DNA of 64,000 nucleotides, from positions 62,001-126,000 of the forward strand of contig NZ_BDBE01000036.1 of NCBI RefSeq assembly GCF_001612825.1, written 5' to 3'. Both the position numbers and the translations under genes were made by a program. Below, in pieces: positions 41,099-49,434 of this stretch (its first letter is position 1; every line of letters begins with the position of its first letter). Under the pieces are notes generated by a model, which ran no database searches, had not been told where the DNA came from, and was given only the letters and a program-made list of their open reading frames with translations. Source of the stretch: Nocardia caishijiensis NBRC 108228 (GTDB lineage: Bacteria > Actinomycetota > Actinomycetes > Mycobacteriales > Mycobacteriaceae).

Positions 41099-41425
41099 CA
41101 GAGGCCACTGTGACCAGTGGTACGACAGTGTCGAGATGAAACCCTTCGGCCCCGCATGTATCCTTCGGAAGGAAGTGTGGGCACAGGGCCCGCGGTGACG
41201 ACGAGGAGGTGGTGTTGCCATGCGCAGCGAACCCCCCAGTCGAAGGCCGCGCGGCGTCGCCCCTTCGTTCTCGCGCTGACACCCCTCGGGACTGCCCTGA
41301 CGGTGGTGCGTGATGGTCGTGGTGGCGGACGCCCGCGGTGATCCTCGCCGTTTCCCGAAACCATCTCGGCGCATGCGTCTACCCGTGTCGTAGGCATGCG
41401 CGTTGTCGCGCCAGAGGACTGTCCC
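41099..41425 (+). promoter_or_regulatory. mgtE 5' leader containing a leader-peptide ORF and hairpins
   Basis: This 327-base stretch has no ordinary gene. It holds a short stem CCACTG/CAGTGG at about 41106-41119, a 19-codon ORF at 41220-41279 with an ideal ribosome site, and a hairpin at 41371-41399 (GCATGC and CTAC paired with GTAG and GCATGC) just before mgtE. I searched for the M-box magnesium riboswitch cores and did not recognise them. Confidence 0.5.
41220..41279 (+). CDS. Putative Pro/Arg-rich leader peptide of mgtE (19 aa)
   Basis: ATG 41220 follows GAGGAGGT by nine bases, one of the best ribosome sites in the window, and the frame ends at TGA 41277. The peptide is MRSEPPSRRPRGVAPSFSR, with four prolines and five arginines in 19 residues. 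Salmonella mgtA and mgtC are controlled by short Pro- and Arg-rich leader peptides that sense magnesium or proline through ribosome stalling, and this ORF precedes a magnesium transporter gene. The regulatory role is inference. Confidence 0.55.
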   Translation: MRSEPPSRRPRGVAPSFSR

Positions 41426-42865
41426 ATGTCGCAGATCGATCTCGTCGAAGCACCTCACGTACCTGTCGAAGCCGTCACGCCCGAACCGAATCCTGTTGTG
41501 TCCGAAGATCATTCGGTGACCGAGGCGCTGGCCGTCCTGTCGGAGTCGGTGCGCGACATCGTCGAGACGCACCGCGTGAACAGCGCGATGGACTGGCTCG
41601 ACAACCGTCCACCGCACGTGATCGCCGACGCGCTGGCCCGCATGGACGCCGTGCAGGCCGGGGTGGTGTTCCGCCTGCTCGACAAGGACCGTGCCATCAC
41701 GGTTTTCGAGGAGCTCGAGCCGGTCGACCAGCAGCAGATCCTGCAGGGCCTGCGCGAGAAGAGTTTTCGCGATCTGGTCGAGGCGATGGACCCCGACGAC
41801 CGCGCCCGCATGCTGCACGAGGCACCGGCCAAGGTCGCCAAGAAGGTGCTCGAGGGCCTGAGCCCACGCGAGCGCCGGATGACCGCCGCGCTGCTCGGCT
41901 ACCCGGAGGGGTCGGTCGGGCACTACATGACGCCGGAAGTCGTTGCGCTGCCGGGCAATCTGACCGTCGCCCAGGCGCTGGCGTGGGTGCGGGCCAAGGG
42001 CGGCAACGCCGAGACCGTGTACACCCTGCCCGTGGTCGACCGGGGCCGCAGACTCACCGGCATCGTGGAACTGCGCGAACTGGTGCTGCACGCGCCGGAG
42101 GCGATGGTGTCGGAACTGGTGGTCACCGAACCGCCGTTCGTGCGAGCCACCGATTCCGCCGAGAAGGCCGCCCGGCTGATGAGTTCGACCAACGACATCA
42201 ACCTGGTCGTCGTCGACAGCGAGGACCGCGTGGTCGGGCTGCTCACCATCGACGACGCGATGGAGGTGCTCGAGGCCGCCGACAGCGAGGACGTGGCCAA
42301 GCAGGCCGGTTCGGCGCCGTGGGAGGGCCACTACATGGCCGCCAAGGTGTTCCAGTTGGCGCGCTACCGGGCACTGTGGCTGATGCTGCTGCTGTTCGCG
42401 GCCACGCTCACGGTGAGTGTCACCGACATCTTCGCCACCACCCTCGAGCAGGCCGCCGGCCTGGCGCTGTTCATTCCGCTGCTCATCGGGGCGGGCGGCA
42501 ACGCGGGCGCGCAGGCGGCGACGGCGTGTGTGCGCGCCCTGGCCGTCGGCGAGGTGCGGGTGTCGGACCTGTTCAAGGTGATCTGGCGCGAATGTCGGGT
42601 GGGTCTGGTGCTCGGCGGCATGCTGGCCGCCGCGGGCATGCTGATCGGCACGCTGTTCGTCGGACCGAAGATCGCGATCGTCGTCGCGGTCACCCTGGTA
42701 CTCATCTGCGGCTGGGCCGCGACCATCGGCGGCACGATGCCGTTGCTGGCCAAGAAGTTCCGCATCGACCCGGCCGTCGTGTCGGCGCCGATGGTGACCA
42801 CGCTGGTCGACGCCACCGGCCTGATCATCTACTTCACCACCGCGAAACTCGTTCTCGGCATCTGA
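41426..42865 (+). CDS. mgtE: MgtE-family magnesium transporter
   Basis: About 479 residues. The N-terminal MgtE domain (helical, with LEELEP and DPDDRARMLHEAP) is followed by two CBS domains (GSVGHYMTPEVVALP, ATDSAEKAARLMSSTND) and a five-helix membrane domain with FIPLLIGAGGNAGAQAAT and MVTTLVDATGLIIYF. The N-terminal and CBS domains close the channel when cytosolic Mg is high. ATG 41426 has AGAGGA at seven bases; ATG 41396, inside the upstream hairpin, is less likely. Confidence 0.94.
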   Translation: MSQIDLVEAPHVPVEAVTPEPNPVVSEDHSVTEALAVLSESVRDIVETHRVNSAMDWLDNRPPHVIADALARMDAVQAGVVFRLLDKDRAITVFEELEPVDQQQILQGLREKSFRDLVEAMDPDDRARMLHEAPAKVAKKVLEGLSPRERRMTAALLGYPEGSVGHYMTPEVVALPGNLTVAQALAWVRAKGGNAETVYTLPVVDRGRRLTGIVELRELVLHAPEAMVSELVVTEPPFVRATDSAEKAARLMSSTNDINLVVVDSEDRVVGLLTIDDAMEVLEAADSEDVAKQAGSAPWEGHYMAAKVFQLARYRALWLMLLLFAATLTVSVTDIFATTLEQAAGLALFIPLLIGAGGNAGAQAATACVRALAVGEVRVSDLFKVIWRECRVGLVLGGMLAAAGMLIGTLFVGPKIAIVVAVTLVLICGWAATIGGTMPLLAKKFRIDPAVVSAPMVTTLVDATGLIIYFTTAKLVLGI

Positions 42866-42868
42866 GTT

Positions 42869-43834
42869 TCATTGCGGCGGGAAGATGGCCAGGATGTGGC
42901 CCATCACGTCGCGGGCCACGTCGTCGGAGGCGGCGGTGACCTCGACGATGGGCAACCGGGTGCCGAAAGCGGTGCTCTCGGAAGGTAATTCGGGTCCGAC
43001 GGCGGCGGTGTACATGGGGATGCTGCTGTCGTAGACGGAGACGGATCGGTGCACGGTTCGGTCACCGATCTTCTCCTCGGTGCTGCGGGCGGCGAGATAC
43101 GCCGGGACGCGGTATTCGTAGCTGACGGTGATGTTCTCGTCGCGATAGCGGAACTGGCACTGGGTGAGCCGCTGCTGTCCGATCTCGACCGTCGCACCCA
43201 GCCGCGCGCGCACCGCGCAGGGGTCGGCGCCGAGCAGGACGGTCGAGACGGTGTCGGGTGAGGTGCCCTGCGGTGGGGCCGCACGCCAGCGCGCCACCAT
43301 GTCCGGCAGCAAACCGTCGGCGACGGCGCACGGATCCTGCCCCGGGGTGGTGAGGCCGAGATAGAAGGCGGCGCCCGCCGGGAACCGGGCGGTGGCACCG
43401 CACGAGCGTGGTAGGGCGTCGTCCCGGTCCGGTACCAGGCGCACCGTCACGTCGCCGAGTTGCTTGCTCACCCCTCGGCCAGGGGTGAGCGGCGGCAGCA
43501 GCGTCGCGTGCCAGGTCAGTGTGGTGCCCGCGCCGGGCGCCTCGCTGCCGAGGATCGCGCGGCACGAGTCCAGGCCGACGGTCACGCTGTGTACCTGCGC
43601 CACGGTGGCAAGGGTGTCGCGGGGGAGTAGTGCGCACACGTCGATCTGGCGGGTCGCCTGCGCCACGGTCGCGCGGCGGGCCTCGGTGTCGGCGGGTGCC
43701 GACCAGAACTCCGGTGGCGGTGCGGGGATGGCGGGTGGCGGCGGTGGCGGCATGTCGGCTCGGTCCGGGGAGTCCTCGCCGCAGCTCGTGACGGTCAACA
43801 GTGCGAGCGCGGCGAGTGTGAACCTGCGCAACAT
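42869..43834 (-). CDS. DUF3558-like lipoprotein with Pro-rich linker
   Basis: A 321-residue lipoprotein: signal with lipobox TVTSC, a proline-rich linker (DMPPPPPPAIPAPPP), then a globular part with IDVCALLPRDTLATVAQV, GADPCAVRARLG and several cysteine pairs. Two repeated halves are visible, each with a CALL/CAVR segment, suggesting an internal duplication of the DUF3558-like domain. It is a paralogue of the product of 46447-47397. ATG 43834 is chosen as the signal peptide start. Confidence 0.75.
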   Translation of the reverse strand: MLRRFTLAALALLTVTSCGEDSPDRADMPPPPPPAIPAPPPEFWSAPADTEARRATVAQATRQIDVCALLPRDTLATVAQVHSVTVGLDSCRAILGSEAPGAGTTLTWHATLLPPLTPGRGVSKQLGDVTVRLVPDRDDALPRSCGATARFPAGAAFYLGLTTPGQDPCAVADGLLPDMVARWRAAPPQGTSPDTVSTVLLGADPCAVRARLGATVEIGQQRLTQCQFRYRDENITVSYEYRVPAYLAARSTEEKIGDRTVHRSVSVYDSSIPMYTAAVGPELPSESTAFGTRLPIVEVTAASDDVARDVMGHILAIFPPQ

Positions 43835-43941
43835 CGTCACCCCTGTTCTCGAACGCGGGCCGAACCGGTGCCTGGCCATCGAGTCTGCCCGGGGTGGCAA
43901 TCAGGGGGCAAACGATGTCGCGAGTCGTACCCAGAACGTTG

Positions 43942-44841
43942 TCAGGTGGTGGCGTGCCGCAAAGCGGTGGCGGCGTGTTCGCGCAGCCAGGCGTGGGCGG
44001 GATCGTTGTCGTAGCGACGGTGCCAGGACAGGTGCAGGGGGATTTCGGGCATGGTGAGCGGTAGCGGCCGGGTGCGCAGATCCAGGTCGTGCAGGAGTGC
44101 CCGGCTGGTGAGTTCGGGCACCGCGACCACGTAGTCGTAGTCGGAGACGAACCGCAGCGCGGTGGCGATGGTCGGAGTCGCGGCGACGACCCTGCGGGTC
44201 AGCCCGGAGGCTTCGAGCGCGTCATCGATGGGGTCGCGCAGCCGACCGCGGCGCGACACCGTGAGATGTTCGGCCGCCGCGTAATCCGTCACGGAGATCG
44301 GGCCGTCGGCGAGCGGGTGACCGGGCCGAACCACCAGGACGAGCCGGTCCCGGCCGACGATCCGATGCCGGATTTCCGGTGCCGACGGCGCGCCCGCGCC
44401 CGCTTCGAGATCTATCTCGCCCCGGCGTGGATCGCGGGTGTCGGTCGTGGCCTCGGCGAGGAAACGCAGACGCACGCCGGGTGCCTCGGCGCGCAGCGCG
44501 TCGAGTAGCGGTGGTCCGGCCACGGTGGCGAGCGTGTCGTGCCATTTCAGGAGGAAGGTGCGGGTGAGCCCGGCCGGGTCGAGCCCGGTGTCGGGTGCGA
44601 GCAGTTCGGACGCTTGCTGGACCAGGTCGTGCACCCGCGCGCGCAAGGCCAGCGCTCGGGGTGTCGGGGTCATGGTGCGGCCGGTGCGCACGAGGATCTG
44701 ATCGCCCGTGGCCCGCCGGATCCGGCCGAGGGTGCGGCTCATCGCCGGGGCCGACACGTGCAGGCGGGCGGCGGCCGCTGTCACGCTGCCCTCCTCGAGC
44801 AGGGCGTCGAGGGCGATCAGCAGGTTCAGATCCAATTGCAT
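43942..44841 (-). CDS. LysR-family transcriptional regulator
   Basis: About 299 residues from ATG 44841. The HTH is LDLNLLIALDALLEEGSVTAAAARLHVSAPAMSRTLGRIR, split here as LNLLIALDALLEEGS and AARLHVSAPAMSRTL. The LysR substrate-binding domain follows. It is divergent from the inositol-monophosphatase-like gene, which it probably regulates along with the NmrA-like gene. The frame runs to 44886, 15 codons further. Confidence 0.88.
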   Translation of the reverse strand: MQLDLNLLIALDALLEEGSVTAAAARLHVSAPAMSRTLGRIRRATGDQILVRTGRTMTPTPRALALRARVHDLVQQASELLAPDTGLDPAGLTRTFLLKWHDTLATVAGPPLLDALRAEAPGVRLRFLAEATTDTRDPRRGEIDLEAGAGAPSAPEIRHRIVGRDRLVLVVRPGHPLADGPISVTDYAAAEHLTVSRRGRLRDPIDDALEASGLTRRVVAATPTIATALRFVSDYDYVVAVPELTSRALLHDLDLRTRPLPLTMPEIPLHLSWHRRYDNDPAHAWLREHAATALRHATT

Positions 44842-44966
44842 GACGGTTAATCCAGACATAAGTAGGTTGCACTTGTCGTCAATCATGCGCCGGATTAGCG
44901 TTGACGACGAGCCGAAGCGAAACCGGCTCGAATTCCTTTCTCCCCATTACTTTTTCAGGAGTTGTG

Positions 44967-45770
44967 ATGAATGCTGTCGTCTCCGCCTCGGAACTCGACG
45001 CCGTGCTCGGTCCCGTGGTCACCGCCCTCACGGCCGCCGGTGACGCCTTGCGTGAGCGTTTCGACCCGGCCGCGCGTCCCACCGACCTCGACAACCTCGT
45101 GCGTGCCATCCATGCCAACGACGAGGCGATCCTGCCGATCCTCGCGCGACCGCTGCTCGCGGCCCGCGCCGGTTCCCGGTTGGCCGAGGACGAACTGGCG
45201 GGTGGTTCCCTTCCGCCCGGCGAGTGGTGGGTGGTCGACACCGCCGAGGGCAATATCAACCACATCCACGGCATGAGCGAGTGGGCCGTGACGGCCGCAC
45301 TCGTCAGCGACAACGTTCCGGTCCTCGCGGCGGTCTACGTCCCGCTCACCGGCGACGTCTACACCGCGGTGCGCGGTGGCGGCGCGTGGCTCAACGGCGA
45401 ACCTCTTCGGGTGTCGGCCAAGACCGAGCTCACGGCCGCCCTGGTCGGTACCGGGCAAGCCAAGCCGGGAGAGGAGCCCGAGGCGCTGCGGCGGATGGGT
45501 GCGTCGGTGACCGACATGCTCACCAGTGCGCTGGTCGTGCGGGTCTCGGTGCCCGCGACCATGCAGCTCATTCATGTCGCGGCGGGTCGGATGGACGCGT
45601 TCTGGCAGTTCTCCGATGTGCGGTCGGGGCTGCTGCCCGGCGCGCTGCTCGTCGCCGAGGCGGGCGGCGCGGTCACTGATACCGAGGGTCGGCCGTGGAG
45701 CTTGGCTTCCGCCGACTTCCTCGCCGCCGCCCCCGACCTGCACGCGCAGGTCGTCGACGTCCTCAACTGA
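44967..45770 (+). CDS. Inositol-monophosphatase-like protein with altered metal motif
   Basis: A 267-residue protein that follows the IMPase fold: LAEDELAGG, then WWVVDTAEGNINHIHGMSEW, AVYVPLTGDVYTAVRGGGAW and GALLVAEAGGAV. In IMPases the second motif is DPxDGT and the late motif is WD-x-AAG. Here the former reads DTAEGN and the latter VRSGLLPG, so several metal ligands are changed. It may have a different activity or be inactive as a phosphatase. ATG 44967 follows CAGGAG. It precedes the NmrA-like gene by 22 bases. Confidence 0.75.
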   Translation: MNAVVSASELDAVLGPVVTALTAAGDALRERFDPAARPTDLDNLVRAIHANDEAILPILARPLLAARAGSRLAEDELAGGSLPPGEWWVVDTAEGNINHIHGMSEWAVTAALVSDNVPVLAAVYVPLTGDVYTAVRGGGAWLNGEPLRVSAKTELTAALVGTGQAKPGEEPEALRRMGASVTDMLTSALVVRVSVPATMQLIHVAAGRMDAFWQFSDVRSGLLPGALLVAEAGGAVTDTEGRPWSLASADFLAAAPDLHAQVVDVLN

Positions 45771-45792
45771 CCAGCGGAACCGGAGAACCGTC

Positions 45793-46407
45793 ATGAAGAT
45801 CGCTGTACTCGGCGCCACCGGGCAGACCGGACGTCTCATCGTCGCGCTCGCGCTGGATCGTGGTCACGAGGTGATCGCCCTGGCACGGCGGCCCGACCAG
45901 ATCGCGGCCAGGCCGAACCTGCGGGTGGTGCGCGCGGATGTCGCCGAACCGGGAAGTGTGCCCGCTGCCGTGCGAGGCGCGGACGCCGTGCTGAGCGGAC
46001 TCGGTATCACCAAGAAGCAGGATCCCGGGATCCTGATCGACGGTGCTCTGCAGATCGCCTCGGCGGCACCACGGGTCGTCTGGCTCACCTCGCTCGGCAT
46101 GGGTGCCACCGAAGGGGCATTGGGTTCGGTCAACGGTGCCATGCTGAAACGGGTGCTGCGGCACGAATGGAACGCCAAGAGCGTTGCGGGCCAAGCGATT
46201 CGGAACGCGGGTGGAACCACCGTCCACGCCGGTCCGCTCACCGGCAGACCCTACGACGGTCGGGGACGGCTGATCCCGGCCGACGAGTTCCGGCCGCGCC
46301 TGCTTCCGCCCACCGCGCCCCGCGCCGGGATCGCGGCGCTCATGGTCGCCGAAGCGGAATCGCCGGGCTTCGCCGACACCGACACCATCGCCCTGTTCGG
46401 CCGGTGA
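45793..46407 (+). CDS. NmrA-like/atypical SDR NAD(P)-binding protein
   Basis: A 204-residue Rossmann-fold protein with KIAVLGATGQTGRLIVALAL at the N-terminus (Gly-x-x-Gly-x-x-Gly loop), VRADVAEPGSVPAAVRGADAVLSGLG, and VVWLTSLGMG. It belongs to the NAD(P)H-binding (NmrA/atypical SDR) families, often reductases or redox sensors. It is the second gene of the operon regulated by the divergent LysR protein. A strong hairpin follows. Confidence 0.85.
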   Translation: MKIAVLGATGQTGRLIVALALDRGHEVIALARRPDQIAARPNLRVVRADVAEPGSVPAAVRGADAVLSGLGITKKQDPGILIDGALQIASAAPRVVWLTSLGMGATEGALGSVNGAMLKRVLRHEWNAKSVAGQAIRNAGGTTVHAGPLTGRPYDGRGRLIPADEFRPRLLPPTAPRAGIAALMVAEAESPGFADTDTIALFGR

Positions 46408-46410
46408 TCG

Positions 46411-46447
46411 ACGAGTGTGCACCGGTCGCGAGCCGGTGCACACTCGT
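46411..46447. terminator. Bidirectional hairpin between convergent genes
   Basis: A perfect 15-bp stem (46411-46425 pairing with 46433-46447) with a seven-base loop, between the NmrA-like stop and the stop of the convergent lipoprotein gene, which sits at the stem edge. There is no T run, but its strength and place suggest termination of both transcripts. Confidence 0.75.
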
Positions 46448-47397
46448 CACGGCAACAGCGGCAGCGTTTCGCGCATCACCTTCTCGGCGACCGAGGAGTC
46501 GGCGGTGACCGACACCTTCGGCACCCGGGGGCCGAGGAGCGCATCGGTCGGGCCGGGAGTCAGGGCCGGGCCGACGACCGCGGACAGGGACGTGATGGAC
46601 GAGGTCGCGGTGTCGGGTTCGAAGCGGAAGACCTGGCGGGCACCCACCGTGAACACGGGGGTGTCGTCGGTGATGGGCCGTTCGGAACCGTAGTCGTAGG
46701 TCACGATCGCCTCGTGGCCGTCGACGGTGAGGGTGCAGGTGGTCAGCCGCTGGTCGGCGACCGGCACCGGAAATCCGAGCAGGGGGGCGACCGCGCACGG
46801 GTCCGCGCCGGTCACCACCGTGCGGTCGGTATCGGGTGAGGTGCCGTGTGGCGGTTCCGCACGGAACTCGACCAACGCGATCCGCAACAGGTCGGCCGCG
46901 GTCGCGCACGCGTCGCCCGGCGCGCGAACACTCAACGACAGATCGGCACCCGACACGAACAGCGCCCACGCCTGACACGCCGCGCGTGCCTGCGGATCCG
47001 CCGACGTGGCCGGCTCGTCGTCGAACAACACGCGCACGTCACCCATCGACTCCTCGCGCACGGGACCGTCCATGGCCGGTTCCCCGGAGAACATCACGCC
47101 GGTACTCCACGTGGCATCGATGCCGGTGAGATGTCCCGCCACCGCGATCCCGACGCGGCACTGATCGGGGCGAACATCCTCGACCGTGCCGACTGTTCCC
47201 AGCCGCGCGAGCGAAGCGCGTGGCAGCAGGGCGCACACATCGATCGCGCGCACCTTGCGCAGGACGCTCACCTTCTCCTCGTCGGAAACCGCCGCCCTGG
47301 ACCAGAATCCGCCACTCGGCATCGAATCGGCCACGGGTTCGGACCCGCACGCGACCATGGTCAGCGCCGCGAGAGTGAACAGAAGAGCCTGTCGCAC
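46447..47397 (-). CDS. DUF3558-like lipoprotein
   Basis: A 316-residue lipoprotein with lipobox TMVAC right after a short signal (MRQALLFTLAALTM). The mature part has the same layout as the product of 42869-43834: IDVCALLPRASLARLG, then PHGTSPDTDRTVVTGADPCAV in two blocks with cysteine pairs. It is probably a paralogue produced by duplication. Function unknown, cell-envelope located. Confidence 0.78.
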   Translation of the reverse strand: MRQALLFTLAALTMVACGSEPVADSMPSGGFWSRAAVSDEEKVSVLRKVRAIDVCALLPRASLARLGTVGTVEDVRPDQCRVGIAVAGHLTGIDATWSTGVMFSGEPAMDGPVREESMGDVRVLFDDEPATSADPQARAACQAWALFVSGADLSLSVRAPGDACATAADLLRIALVEFRAEPPHGTSPDTDRTVVTGADPCAVAPLLGFPVPVADQRLTTCTLTVDGHEAIVTYDYGSERPITDDTPVFTVGARQVFRFEPDTATSSITSLSAVVGPALTPGPTDALLGPRVPKVSVTADSSVAEKVMRETLPLLP

Positions 47398-47848
47398 AGT
47401 CGGTGTCCCTTCGAATCGTTCGGAGGCCTCGGGCGATCTTCCCGCACCTGGTCATCCGCTTCCAGGTGGCAGGAATGAGTGCGATGTCTCCGCCTGGGGT
47501 CGCGTCCAATGGCGCGCTGTCGGGCGCGTACGCAGGTCAGTGTGCCGGATCGCGGGTGTGCTTCGGTACCGGGTCCGCAGTGGTACCGCTCACCGCCGGA
47601 ACCGGCCGTCGGAGACATGTGGTGAATCACTGGCGATGCGATGGTGGTCGAGTCGGACGCGTGGCGCACAATGGGGGCCGCGTGTGTGGTGCGGGTGACC
47701 GGCTGGTGCGGTCGTATCGCCCGCATCGCAACACAAGCTGTTGTGTTCCGTGAGGTTGTCACCCACTACGAGTAGTGTTCGTGGGGAACGGCCTCGCACG
47801 CGGCGGCAGGTGCGGGTCACAGGTCTGGCGGAAAGGTGTGGAGGCGGA
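47398..47848 (+). promoter_or_regulatory. nrdF promoter region with paired NrdR-like boxes
   Basis: 451 non-coding bases. Two 16-base palindromic sites start 32 bases apart: ACACAA-GCTG-TTGTGT at 47731-47746 and a site at 47763-47778 containing CACTA-CGAG-TAGTG. The second matches the better box upstream of nrdH in nine of its conserved arm positions. A GGAGG-type ribosome site lies at about 47840. I saw nothing recognisable in the remaining upstream part. Confidence 0.75.
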
Positions 47849-48811
47849 ATGAAGCTCATCGATCGGGCGTCGGCCATCAATTGGAATCGGGTGCCCGATG
47901 AGAAGGATGCCGAGGTCTGGGATCGGTTGACCGGCAACTTCTGGTTGCCCGAGAAGGTTCCGGTGTCCAACGACATCCCGTCGTGGAACACGCTCACCCC
48001 CGATGAGAAGCAGCTCACGATGCGGGTCTTCACCGGCCTTACCCTGCTCGACACCATCCAGGGCACCGTCGGCGCGGTCTCGCTCATCCCCGATGCGATC
48101 ACCCCGCACGAGCAGGCGGTGTACACCAACATCGCGTTCATGGAGTCGGTGCACGCCAAGAGCTACAGCTCCATCTTCTCCACGCTGTGCTCCACCAAGG
48201 AGATCGACGAGGCGTTCCGCTGGTCGGAGGAGAACCGCAACCTGCAGCGCAAGGCCGAGATCGTCCTGTCGTACTACAACGGCGAGGACCCGCTCAAGCG
48301 CAAGGTGGCCTCCACGCTGCTGGAGAGCTTCCTGTTCTACTCCGGCTTCTACCTGCCGATGCACTGGTCCTCGCGAGCCAAGCTCACCAACACCGCCGAC
48401 ATGATCCGGCTGATCATCCGTGACGAGGCCGTGCACGGGTACTACATCGGCTACAAGTACCAGAAGGGCCTCGAGCTGGTCTCGCAGGCCGAGCGCGACG
48501 AGCTCAAGAACTACACCTTCGAGCTGCTCTTCGAGCTCTACGACAACGAGGTCGACTACACCCAGGACCTCTACGACGAGGTCGGCCTCACCGAGGACGT
48601 GAAGAAGTTCCTGCGCTACAACGCCAACAAGGCGCTGATGAACCTCGGCTACGAGGGCTTGTTCCCGAAGGACGAGTGCGAGGTGAACCCGGCGATCCTG
48701 TCGGCGCTGTCGCCCAACGCCGACGAGAACCACGACTTCTTCTCGGGTTCGGGTTCGAGCTACGTCATCGGCAAGGCCGTCAACACCGAGGACGAGGACT
48801 GGGAGTTCTAG
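47849..48811 (+). CDS. nrdF: Class Ib ribonucleotide reductase beta subunit NrdF
   Basis: A 320-residue NrdF. Metal ligands and radical-site motifs include WNTLTPDEK, FTGLTLLDTIQGTVGA, FMESVHAKSYSSIFST, FLFYSGFYLPMHW and LIIRDEAVHGYYIGYKYQ. The C-terminal tail ENHDFFSGSGSSYVIGKAV and EDEDWEF binds NrdE. It houses the dimanganese-tyrosyl radical activated by NrdI. It lies 11 kb from nrdHIE but carries the same tandem NrdR-like boxes. Confidence 0.96.
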   Translation: MKLIDRASAINWNRVPDEKDAEVWDRLTGNFWLPEKVPVSNDIPSWNTLTPDEKQLTMRVFTGLTLLDTIQGTVGAVSLIPDAITPHEQAVYTNIAFMESVHAKSYSSIFSTLCSTKEIDEAFRWSEENRNLQRKAEIVLSYYNGEDPLKRKVASTLLESFLFYSGFYLPMHWSSRAKLTNTADMIRLIIRDEAVHGYYIGYKYQKGLELVSQAERDELKNYTFELLFELYDNEVDYTQDLYDEVGLTEDVKKFLRYNANKALMNLGYEGLFPKDECEVNPAILSALSPNADENHDFFSGSGSSYVIGKAVNTEDEDWEF

Positions 48812-49207
48812 TCACCGATCCCACGGCGCACGCAGTTCCGGGTCGTCGAAGGCGTCGGCCGCGTCGCGGTAGAGCTCGCTGATGCGATGCTTCACCTTGT
48901 CGCGGTCGGCGGCGGAGATGTCGGCCTGATCCAGCCGGGCCGCCGCGTTCGCGACCGCACGGAACACCCTGGTCGGCTTGCCGTCGATGATGTCGGCCAC
49001 CGGGAACTTGTAGTCCTTCTCGAGCGCCGGATCGCCCTTCGGATCGCGATACAGATAAACACTGGCGAGCTTGTTCGGATCGCCCTTCGCCCACTCCAAC
49101 GCATCGTGCTCGGCACGGTGCCCGGTCCATTCGTGGTCACGCGGCGCCCACGGCATGTCGACGTCGGCGGCATTGTCGGACTCGGGCGGAACTTCACGCT
49201 TCGACAC
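48812..49207 (-). CDS. Hypothetical acidic/basic protein, 131 aa
   Basis: Not firmly recognised. It is soluble and charged, with the ordered stretch EWAKGDPNKLASVYLYRDPKG and DIIDGKPTRVFRAVANAAAR, then a helical RHRISELYRDAAD-like end (VKHRISELYRDAAD). Similar ~100-residue segments occur in actinobacterial and phage proteins of unknown function. Its stop is immediately adjacent to that of nrdF on the opposite strand. ATG 49207 has GGAGAG upstream. Confidence 0.7.
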   Translation of the reverse strand: MSKREVPPESDNAADVDMPWAPRDHEWTGHRAEHDALEWAKGDPNKLASVYLYRDPKGDPALEKDYKFPVADIIDGKPTRVFRAVANAAARLDQADISAADRDKVKHRISELYRDAADAFDDPELRAPWDR

Positions 49208-49434
49208 AGGTCTCTCCTTGACACTCGCGGGTCATGGATCAGCGGATTCGATCGTAGCAATTGCCCTTGTACCCGCAGGTTCACCTACTGCGGGTCGACG
49301 GGCGGCTGAGTCTGTTCGGACCATTGACGGCCGTCGAACCACCGCGTGCGCCCCGCGACTAAGCAGCGCGCACGCGGTCTTGTTGATTCTTAGCTGGCGC
49401 TCTGATCGTGGGGCGTTCGAGTCCGATCGTTGGT

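Noticed and set aside
41099..41395. M-box (ykoK) magnesium riboswitch before mgtE
   Set aside because: None of the conserved M-box elements is recognisable; the leader peptide explains the region better.
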